This document shows positions 14,974-26,900 of a stretch of DNA of 42,156 nt, one piece after another (the first letter of the stretch is position 1; each line of letters begins with the position of its first letter). The DNA lies in NCBI GenBank assembly GCA_964535715.1, contig CAZHUO010000012.1, positions 1 to 42,156 on the forward strand, read 5' to 3'. The stretch comes from CAZCCC01 sp964535715 (GTDB lineage: Bacteria > Patescibacteriota > Patescibacteriia > Buchananbacterales > UBA6539). The position numbers and the translations under genes are program-made. The notes beneath the pieces are model-generated. The model was not told where the DNA came from, made no database searches, and saw nothing but the letters and a program-made list of their open reading frames with translations.

Positions 14974-17900
14974 CTAAGGCAACTTTCTAATAATTATACC
15001 ATTTGGATTTCCCCACTTCAATTTACACTTTTGGTCATGGCAGGTACTTAAATGATCGAAATACTTATTTTTGTCAGATGAATAAATATACACAGTATTA
15101 TCTCTCTTTATTTCGCGTAGAATGGTTGTATCACCAGATTCATCATACATCTGCAACTTAAGTGCTCCACCTACATCGGTGGCATTAAATTTACTGTCCT
15201 TATTAAGATACTGGTTTCTAGATTTATTCTTTAAATAGAATTCATCTGTTGTTAAAATAATATCACTTGTAGATAAATCAGCTTTTTCTACTATTATAGG
15301 TGCCTTGGTTGAATCATATCCTGTTTCAACCTTCCACACAGCCATATCTTCTGAATCTGCATGCTCAAGAAACCTGTTACTAGTGTTATGCTGCAAAACT
15401 ATTGTATCGCCATGCTTAAGAGGACAGTTATACTCGTTATTAATATCTTCAACACCTTCGCAGCAGCCGTTATTAATAGCAGGATTACATGAAATATTAC
15501 CACTAATATCTGAAACTCCGAAATCAGTACTATAAGCACCTGTGTATGAACATGTTGATGAATATGTCTGATTACAACCCGGAGGAGAACAATCGACTGG
15601 CGTACCCATGCAAGTCCAATTGCCTGGATGAGTTGAAGGAGTGCCGGGAAAAATGCACACATTTAAAGCAGCACTGCAATACCAGCCTGTAACTTGAGCA
15701 CAGCTTGCATCACATCCGGCTGTGCCTACTGCCGGTTTATCGCAAGATTCATTGGTTAAATCAGCCACGCCGTCGCCGCAGCAGCCGCCAATTCTTCCAT
15801 TACTAACTACTATGCCCGGAGTAACACAGTAAGAACAGCAAGCCGCACGATAAGTCCCGTCGCCGCATTCTGTGTTGTTTATGCTTTCGCATTGCCCCCA
15901 AGACTGATTAATTGGCAAATTAGCAGGGTCAGTTCCGCAGTCGCATTGTTCGCCGGGGTCAATTTCGCCGTTGCCAAATCCCTCGCCGATTATTTGCCGC
16001 CATATGCTATTTTGGCACCACCAGCATTCAGTATTATATCCGGGCAGAGGAATGCATTGAACTTCATTAATTTTGGTGCACAGGTGCTCATTTTCTCCGG
16101 TGCCGGACAGCTTAGGCAGCAATTCAGGGTCATAGCCGCAGTCGCACTCTTCGCCGGGGTCAAGCATGCCATTGCCGCTTGAATCGCAAATATCGCCTTT
16201 TAAATTCAAATTAAAATCTTTCTGCTGATCTGAGTGAACAACCCCGGTTTTGTCAATCCAAAGCCCTTCCGGCGGGTTATAGCAAGAAGGCAAGTCTATG
16301 CCATATTCATCTTTACAGATCGCGCCGTATGGTCCGCCGGGGCAGTTGTCAAGATCAGATTCGGGGGAGTTAGACAGTTCGGTAAATAAAAGGAGTTCAC
16401 CTTGGCAGCCTTTAAAATGATTCTGATACTCTGGAGGGACATTGGTTATATCTATATCTTCGGTAAAAAAAGTGTAATCACCCAATCCATCCTTGTCAAA
16501 ATCAATACACTGGTCGCAAATATAGCCGATTCCGTCATTATCATAGTCTATTTGCATCCGATTATGGCATGGAGAAATAGGAGCACTGATTGAACTTATT
16601 ACCATATTATACAGATTATTTATATCATTACCCATAAAGCAAAAATTACATCCAGATCCAAGTGTTGGATTACATTGTGTACAAGTTGAGGGATTTGAAG
16701 AAAATTCTAATAATTTTTCAGTAGCTTCGGTGCCATAAGCTATTGAATAAACCAAAACATTATCTGCCTTTAAATCATCAAAGGCGCCATTTCCGGCATC
16801 ATCTGAAGCACCATCACCCATAACAATTATTATTCTAATTGTTCTTTCTTCGGCCGGCAAATTAAAAATTACATTTTTTATATAATCAATGGCATTTAAA
16901 AGATTAGTTTCTCCACCATGTATATAAAAATCATTAATATATTTTTTAAGCTCAGCTTGTCTGCTACTATTACATAAATCACCTGGACAATTTAAGCCAG
17001 ATGCATTACACGCAGCAGGGCTAGTGCCACATGTTATGGTGCCACACGAAGTAGTTTGATTACAATCTGCACCAATCCAATAATTATTAGCGCACTTATT
17101 TGTCCAAGCACCAGTATCAACTAAAAAATCTGGAGTATTCAACCAGCAGCCTGCATTTTGGTGTCCGGAATATCTAATTGTTGCTAATTTTACTTCAGGG
17201 CTTAAATCAAAAATACCATCAATTGCGACCGGCAAAGCTTCTTTTAATTTATTAATTTTCATTTCATCTGGTAATTTACAAATCTGCCCACCGTTAATAC
17301 ATGGAGATCCAATACAATCAGCAGGGCCCGTACAAGGACTAAAAAATTCATTACCTTGAATATAGTAATTTGCATTCGTATCGCAATATCTGGCTTCGCT
17401 GCAACCAACTCCAGCAGTACTTGTTGCAGTACATCTATTATCTAATCTTTTTTCGATGACAGGAATTTTAAAATCATTATCAATGTCATAGTATTTCGTA
17501 TGCGAATGTGTAGTATCAGGACAAGTTCCCATGCTTGTTGAAACATCATTAAGCAAAATCACTTCAAACTTATAATCAGAGGCTACTATCATGCAGTCAT
17601 TATAAAACGCCTTGCAATTGTCTTCGGGACAGATATTTTGGTCGTTTGCGCCGGTATCAAAATCCCAATAGCCGTCAAGGTCAATATCAGTGCAGAAATC
17701 GCAGGCATCGCCATAGCCGTCATCGTCATAATCGCACTGAAATGTAGTAGCATCATATCTATTGCTAATAGTTCCTCCTGACCCCGGATGGCCGCAGTCT
17801 TGATTGGCCGGATTCCAAGCTATTGGACAATTGTCATTTTCATCGCAGACGCCGTCATTATCTATATCGCCGGAGCATAGCGGGTCGCAGACATCGCCTA

Positions 17901-20900
17901 AGCCGACTGTGCCGCCACTGTCTTTTTGATCCGGATTATAACAGCTGGCCGGATTTGCACAGTGAGTTTTTGGATTGCAATTGTCTTGATCATCGCAGTA
18001 GCCGTCAGCATCACCATCGCCAATACATATTGCATTCGGTCCGCCAAGGCTGCAGTCGGCATCAGCAGTGCATAAAATTGATCCATTGCCGTAAAAGCCG
18101 GTGCCGTGCCAGCAAAATTTAACAACGCATTCAACCGGGGTCAAGCCGCCGAACGGAACCGACCGGTTGATTTCAAAATCAAGCTTTTTGCATTCGGGTG
18201 AGACAAAAGAAGTCGGCAACTCGTATAAATTAGGGGGATTTGCGGTCCGCCAGCTGCCCGGGCCTTCATATTCCATATTGGTATATAAATTATATGACAG
18301 CCCGTCTTCGGCCGGCTTATAGGCATAAGCAAACATATCAGCCGGGCAGCCAAATTCGCTTTCAAGCTCATTCCAGCAGGTCGTTTCCGTTTCCGGATCA
18401 TTTGACCGGCACAAAACCGGCTTGCTGCCGCAGTTATTAATATTCCCAAGGGTGCAGCTTTCAGTTTCAGTTGAATCAATTTGCCCGTTTTTATTGTAAT
18501 CGCAGAAAAAGCCGCTTGTGCAACCTTTAAATAAATTGAGCGGATCAACATAAAGAGAAGCTGAAAGCTCATTGCCCAAAGTTTGGCTCCAAGAAGGCCA
18601 GACTGAAAAAGTTGTGCCGCTGATATAAGTACCGGCCGAAAGCTTGGGGAAAATGCCATTTTGCCTCTTGTATCTTTCCAAGGAAATCTGGATATCGCGC
18701 AAATCGCCGAAGCGCAAAGTATCGCGGATGACTTGCTCCTTATCAGCTGAGCAGTTAAGGTCGGGGCAGTCAAAGTCGTTTAAGCAGTAATATGGCTCGC
18801 AAAGCCGGCCGGAACAGCGGGGTGGGTTTCCCTCGGTATTCCAAAAGCAGCCGTCAGCAACTGACGCGGGGGTTTCGCATTGTCCTTGAGTCGGATAATC
18901 AAGAAAACAATCATAATTATTGTATTTTCCAATTTTAGTACCGTCGCAAACCAAATCGGTTCCAAAATAGTAGCCATTGCCGCAAACGCGATCATTGTCA
19001 AAGTCGGCATTAAAGTGCCATTTTCCGGCTTGGCCGGTTTGATCTAAAATCCGATTAACTATCTCCACCGTATCGGCGCCGGCATTTTGATCGTATGAAA
19101 TCAAATAGATATTTGAATAAAGATTATTGTTATTACGATTGGCCGCTCCGACATAAGTTGTCCGGCCGTCAATAATTGCCTTGTAGCCGTCGATTATCGC
19201 TGATTGAGGCGAGCCCTGCACGGGTACATTCATAATGCACTTCCGTTCGCTGGATTCAGCCAAAAGCCTTATTTCATCTGCGGTCAAAGACCGGTTATAA
19301 ATCCTCACTTCGTCAATCACGCCGTCAAAATAATTTGTCGCCAAATCCGAATCTCTGCCGACTGCAAGCGGAGCATTAAAGTCAACTAAATATTCATCAT
19401 TTTTTTGTTTTGAAACCTGCAAGATTCCGTCAACATAAATTTTGGCGGTATGATCTAAATTGTTGAAAGTCAAAGCGACATGGTGCCATTGGCCGACAGG
19501 AATTTCGTATCTAATGTCATTGGTTGATAAAAAATCTGTACCATTGCTGTCGGCAATGCCGGCATAAATAGTCTTTTTATTACTTGCCACAGTAGCCAGC
19601 CCCAAAAAATGAAAATTTTCATTAGAAATACTTGTTCTTTTTGAAATAATTTTTGAATAAATGCCGGCTGGCGGATATTTTTCGACTTTAATCCAAGCAG
19701 AATAAGTCAGCTCGCCGGTAGTGCCGAAATTTATGTCATTTCTGTCTGATTGGACAAAATCATATTCAGCAGACTGAAATCGAATCCCATTGCCGAATTT
19801 TCCCGTAAACCATTTTACTTCCTGGTCAATTGTTCCGCTCGGCGGGGCTTTTTTCATTTTTCCGTTATTGGCGTAGCCGGTCAAATCGTTTACCACCGAC
19901 CCGCTTGTTTCCTCAAACGGCCAATAAACGACCAAGGAAGGATCATTGACTCGGAAGCAATCGCTGTCGCTGAAGCATAAACTTTCAAATTTTGCTGTTC
20001 CGCCGCAAAAGCCGGAGCGATACCAGGTTTCCGGGGACAAATTAAGCGGATTTTTCATAACCTTGACGCCAATTAAGTTTCCGGTCTGGGTACTTCCAAC
20101 ATGAAAAATCAAATCTTTTATGGTATTATCGCCCGGCAAAGTATGGCCTGAACTGCCGACTACCGGTCCATCGATCAGGCCGGGCAAATCATCGCTTGGG
20201 CCGGCATCGCCTTTGTCGCGGCAGTAATACATATTAAAATTGGTATCGGGTAATACAAAAGAATTGCTGTCATTGTCATTATAAGGAAAATTTCCGGCTT
20301 GCGGCCAGGGATTTTCACAGATAAAAACAGTAACATCAATTGACTGCTCCGCGGCGGCAAAAGGCATGCAATAAGGAACGCAGGCGCCGGTGGCGCAGGC
20401 AGGACTACTAGAAGGATTGCAGGGAATTGTTGCCCCTTCGCAAACGTATGGCGGAACAGCTGACGGATCACAGAAGGCTGATCCGTCAAAAAGAACATAC
20501 TGTTTGGCCGAAACATTAACCTGCGCTTCGCCGTTTTTTCCTCCCGGCACTCCACTGTCTTCTCCCGGGGTAACGTAATAAAGATTATTACCGGAAGTAT
20601 CTAATAGCGTATGATCGGTCAAATATATCAGGCCGTCGGGATCAAATTGGCCCCAGGTAAATTCTAATCCGGCTGTATTTAGCGGAATTATATCATCCTG
20701 CAAACTTCCTACGTCATAGCAAGTTGCCTCATAGAGGTGCTGATTTCCTGCCACGGAGGCAGCAACATCATCGTCAAGCGTAGACGTAGTATTGGTTCCG
20801 CATGCATTTCCGGCGCAAGTAAATGAATCACTTACGGTCTGCTCGCCGGCCGAAGTATTATTAACAACCACGCCGATATAGTCGCAGGCGCAAAAATTAT

Positions 20901-23900
20901 CGTTTGTCTGAAATTGCCAAATATTCTCATAGCCTGCAGGACCAGGCGGCGTTTCATTTGCAGAACTTTTAACTTCGCTGACGTCAACTCTGTAACTAGT
21001 GAATTCAGCTAAAAAGCCGGTTGGAGTGTCAAGTGCGGTAACCAAAACTTGGCTTCCCAGACAGTCGCTGTTGGTTTGGCAATAGCTGGACGGCAGCGGA
21101 GCGGCCGGATTGTCGGCTTTGGGATAATGGCAGCTGTTGCTGATGCATTTGCCCAAAACAGTCCGATAGCTGTATGACTTGACTAAATTAACAGCGCTGC
21201 AAGAGGCTGGTCCGCCGCCTGGGCATACTTTGAAATTGCTTAAAGTATCAGTGTTAAGGGGACGGGAAAAAACCGCCCAAATCGCCACATTGCGGCATTG
21301 ATTTTGAGCATTTTGTTTTGGCTGGTGGCCGATGACCCTGAAGGGAACCCCGCTTGATTTGATTATTTTAAGCTCGCCGGGCAACATGAGTGCTTCGGGC
21401 CGAGAATTGCTCCAGGCCCGGATTTCCTCTTTTACTTCGGGAAATGTACCGATATTTAATACGCTTTCAGCTATTTGATAAGGATCTTTCAAATTGTCTT
21501 TTGCCGCGGAACCATTGTTAAGGCATCTGTTGCTGCAGCCGTCGGAAATTATCATTCCATTAGTTACGGTGCAAGGACTGCCAATTAGACATGCCCCGAT
21601 ATTATATGCCATTGAATCGGAAACAAAGCAGTAGTTTGCTCCGCCCCTTTCTCGGCAGACTCCAGTGGCGCTACAGGCACTGCCGATTCCTGAATCAGAA
21701 GGCTCAAGTGAAATGGAGCAAAAACCATTATATGGACGACAATTATCAACGCAATTTGATCGGTCATGGGAACTGCAGTGAATCCAATTGCCTCCTGCAT
21801 CTTGGCACCAGCCGCCGTCATCGCATTCCTCAAAATTGTCAATTTTGCCGTTTCCGCAGCTTGGGGTGTTTTTTGGATAAAATTGACTGCCTGTTGAATT
21901 TTCACTAAGGCACGGCCTTGGATAGCAACCGGTACCGCTCCAATAGCACCAGGCTAAATTGCTTTGAAAACGATTATTATAATCAATTTCTTCGCAGGCC
22001 TGCTTGGTAGTAAATGTAGTGCAGGCAAAAACTGAATAATTGTCAAAACCCGTACAACCGTCATTACTAATAATGGGTGTAGCTGCATTTTGCCCTCGTT
22101 CGCCATCATCGCAGCTTTCGCCTTTGCCCACGGCGCCGTCGCCGCAAAGAGAATCAACTCCGGGAATTGAGCCGCTTAAAGTGCAGATATTGGTACAGCC
22201 GTCTGAGTCATCGTTATTCGGCTCATTGCCGCTGTCGCAGACTTCATCGCCTTCCAAAATTCCGTTTCCGCAAATTGAAATATCATAATTTGTATTTCCT
22301 TCCCGAAGGCAGATTGAGCTGCAGCCGTCGTTTGATGCGGTGTTGCTGTCATCGCATTCTTCGCCCGGATCGATTTGGCCGTTTCCGCAATCTGTAGTAT
22401 TGCCATTCCAAAGGCAGTTATTACTGCAGCCGGTAATTGGAAATAATCCGAAATCGCAGTCTTCGCCCGGCTCTATCATGCCATTAGGACAGCCGTCAAT
22501 TAATTGCTTCCAATTAGAGCTGTCACCTTTCAGATTACCCCATGTTGGGGCGTTATATGTTTTAATATTAGCGCCGCCCGGGTATGAACTGCCAGGAGTA
22601 ATTTCAACATCATCCCAGTGCCAATTAAACAGATATGAATTAAGCATTTGTCCGCTGCTGTCGCATTGATCAGGAGCTGAGTAAGGCTGGGAAAAATACC
22701 TTAAGCGATTTCCGCCTTCTTCCAAAAAAGCGGAAGACGGCCTGACTTTAACTTTATCAAGATCGCATAAATTAAATTCAGATTGAGTTTTAAATACCCA
22801 GGAATGGGAATCGGGCTGGCCGCTGATATACTCGGGAAAAACAGCTGAATTAGGCGTATAGAAAGGATCGTCAAAATTAAGCTGCCAGTTCATATATTCA
22901 CCGGACATGCTTTTAACGCGGTTTCTGACCACCACCCGGTAATAAGAATTCGGAATTAGCGACGCAATCGGCGAAGTTAAAGGATCTTGGTCGTGGTCAA
23001 CCGGATTATACCAATTTGGCAAATAAATTCTGAAAGTGTCGGCAGGGGTTAAAATAATACTGTCTGAGTCGACCCTGGCCGGAATCGGTTGTTTACCCGT
23101 GATATCGCAATTATTATTCGGTCCGCAAAAATACAGAAATACATTGTCGGCAATTGTGGGAATTGAATAATCTGATTTTACAACAGTGGCGGCATCTATC
23201 GGCAAATTAAATCTGGCGCCCATTGCCGCATTAAGGCAGGCCCAATCGCAATTCGGCCATTTTTCAATAATTCCAAACATGCCTTCCGGAATATAATTTC
23301 CAACATATAAATCTCCCGATCCGAAAACATTTGAATCAATTGTTGTCCAGGCTCTGATTTCGGTTTGGCCGTCAAAAAGCGCATTCACCAATTGGCGCGA
23401 CCGATCATTAAATTGAGAACCGGTTTTCAAGCAATCCGGCCCGCAAAATCCGTACTGGGCATTCATCGGCAGACTGCAAACTGAATCCTTGCAAGTGGCT
23501 TGTCCGGGAGTACAGGCAATAAAGCCTTCTGTTCCGGTTTGCTGGCAGACATCCTGGCCGCAGACGCCGGCTTTACATACGCTGGCCTCGTTAGCTTTGG
23601 TACAGTCGGAAATTCCGCCATAAGTATTTTGGCACTTGCTGCCAAAGTCGCATTCTTCGCCGTATTCCACTCGGCCGTTGCCGCAAACCGGAATATTATA
23701 ATTCATCGTCCCCTTATTATTATCACTTTCGTCAATACAAGGCCTGACTCGGCAGGCAAAACCAGTCCAGTAGCACCACTTATAATTATTATTGTTTAAA
23801 TCGGTTAAATCAATATTTTTGCATTCTGTTTCCGATAAAGTACTGCAATCAACCTGCGGCGGATCGTTAGGTTCAGTCGCATTCTGATAAATTCCCGTAC

Positions 23901-26900
23901 AGCCGTCAGTGCTTCTTGAAATATTTACACAGACGCCATGCCCGCCGCCGCAGTCTTGCCCGGTACTGACATTTATCGGACACCTGACATTCGGATTTCC
24001 TGAACAATATCCCCTCAAGTCATTGTCATCGCATTCTTCGCCGTTATCTATTTGATTATTTCCGCAAAGATAAGGCCGAAGCGGATCAATCATGCCGCTC
24101 TTTAGACAGATATTAGTACAGCCGTCAAAATCATTGCCGTTGGGCTCATTTCCGTTATCGCAGGTTTCGTTTTCTTCAACTATGCCGTTGCCGCAGACTG
24201 AAAAATAATTGCTGTTTCCTTCCCAAAGACATCTTTCGCTGCAATAGTCGCCGGATGAAATGTTGCCGTCATCGCAGTCTTCACCATATTCAATTTTTCC
24301 ATTTCCGCAGCATTTGACAGTAAATCCCGGACTGCAAGCTGCAAGCCCTTCTTTCTGGCAGGAGCCGGTAATATGCGACAAAAAATTCGCCGGATCTATT
24401 CCGCTGCAGCCGTCGCCGGATGAAATGTTGCCGTCATCGCAGTCTTCACCGGGATCAACCACACTATTGCCGCAGCCGTTTCTTAAAGTATCATAATTTT
24501 CAGTAAGGGTGCATAAATTATTTCCAAAATCATGAATGTTCAAATATCCAAAAGGCGGAATATTGGAAAGCAAATCGGCAACCTCACATTTTGTTGACTG
24601 CCAGTCCCAAACAAAGCTTGATGAAATAAGCGGCTGACCCTGTGGATCGCATGAATCAGGTGCGGCAAATGCCGAAGATGAATAAAGGTCGATTTCATCA
24701 ATTTCCATAAAATTGACATCAGGAAGAACATCAACTCTTCCGGGCATACACATGGTTGCCGAAGTTAAAAATACCCAAGAATGGGAATCAAGCCCGCTTA
24801 AGCCGCTCCATAAAGCATCATCGTAATTAAGCCCGCCCAAAGGCTTGCCTTCATTGCTTTGAATCGTATTATGCAAAATTACGCGGTAATAAGTATTGGG
24901 CAAAAGGCAATAGCGCTGAGCTGACGGACAAGCATCATAAGTCCAAGCTGAATTAAGGCAGAAGCATGTCGGGTCGGCTAGATAAGAATTTGACCAGCCA
25001 TTGACAACTAAAGGAATTCCGCCGTCCATTTGTATCGGAATTGCCGTTGGGTCATAATAAAGCGACTGGCAAGAACCGCCTGAACAAGGATTTAAAGCGG
25101 AACAAAATTTTCCATCACCACAGACGCCATAACCCGGCCGGCAGTCGGCATTATCGGCACAAGCATAAAGTATCATGCTGTTTCCCGCCCCGCCTGACGT
25201 AATTGTCGATTTATTCATCGGCCTGGAAAATGCCGCCCCGACCCGGGAATTAAGGCAGGCGGCTCCGCAATCCGGCCAGCGCTTGACTACTACCGGCGTA
25301 GTCAAATCAACATGCAAGTCGCAGATATTGTCGCCATACTGATAAGCCGCCGGGTCAACATTGGTAACTTCAACTTTTACTTTAACCCAATCTGTTAAAG
25401 ATGTATCTAACCTGGCATATGTTTTTATTTCATTAATACCGGTATATTGAAGCTTAACCGTATCACTCGGAAAAGCCGACTGGGGATTTGAAGAATCCCA
25501 AATCGAAGCCCGCCTTTTAATGTCTTCAGTCGGCAATTGCCAATTCCACTGATAGCTTTTTGGATCCAAAAGAACGCAGACATAATCCTGATCCCAGCCG
25601 TTTCCGATATAATTTTGGCAATCCAAGTCATTTTCATTGCAGTTTCCATTATATTGAGCATATAAAGTTTTATTGCCCGGCTGGCACCCAACACAGCCAA
25701 TGTCACCTTTTTTATATGTATCTAAAGTTTTAAAAATCCAGGAATAAGAATCTAAAACTGCGTCACCGTTACTGTCATAATTAAGTCCGGCCAAAGGATA
25801 GCCGCTTTCACCGATTATTGTATCTTTTAAAACCACTCTATAAACCTTATTACGCACATAAGTTGAATCTGGATTTATAAAATCTAATATAAATCCTTCG
25901 CTTTCAATAGTTCCGTAATTCCAGGTAAATATTGAAATGTTTTTGGTATTTGTATTTAAATTAGTACAGCTTGCTCCGGCTGCATTGCAACTCAATAATT
26001 TTAAATTTACAAAATTACCGGCGGCATCTTTTTGCAAAAGGGTGCTGTCGATTATTTTTTCAGTGAAGCTTGCCGAAACTATGGAATTTACATGGACTGC
26101 TCCGTCGCGCTCAAATTTCGGCGACGGCGAAGAAAACGCCTTGATGCAGGGACCGATATTTTCTGCCCCGCTTATACAATCGGAATCTTCTGTGCAGGAA
26201 ACAGTTCTGTCCAAAGCGCAAACCTTGGAGCAGTCCGGCCGGCGGTTGCATTCGTCAACAACTGTCGGGCCGAACAAAAATGAATTAAACGACCAAAAAT
26301 ACGAAGCTTCGGTTGCCAGCTCCCCGGTAACGCAGATACAGGCGTCTTCATCGCAAATAAACGAAGAATCTAATTGTTTGCAGATATTGTGGTTTGGCTC
26401 GCAAGAAGAAACCGATTCCGGTTCGCCGTCGCAGGGAATGCCCTTATGACAAAAACAATCAGTTGACTGGCAATACCAGTCAAGCCCGATAGTTTTACAG
26501 ACATTTTGATTCGGTTCACATACGGGCTTAACTATGCAAGACACCCCTTCTCCGGCACAAAGCGTTATATCTCCCCCGCCAAGCCCATTGTCGCAATATC
26601 TATTAGGATCATTGCTGCAGACATAATGGTTGCACGGCACGCGGTCTATACAGGTACAATCAGTATTGCAATATTTATTCGGCGGGCAGAAATTGTCGCT
26701 TGGGGTGCAGGTGAGCGGATTTTCGCTGCATTCAAATTGAGTCGTGGGCTTTAGTTCGCATTCGCAATTGATGGTATTGCAGATCTGATTCATCGGGCAT
26801 AAAATATCATCCGGCTGGCACTCCCCGATATCGCGAGAACATGGCCCGGGCCTTTGGCCGGTTGTAAAATCCCACATATAAGAAGCATCCGTTGGAAAAC

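Noticed and set aside
7042..18773. open frames antisense to nrdJ, ftsZ, ftsA and the giant protein
   Set aside because: They lie wholly inside recognised genes and lack ribosome sites or domain similarity, so they are frame shadows.
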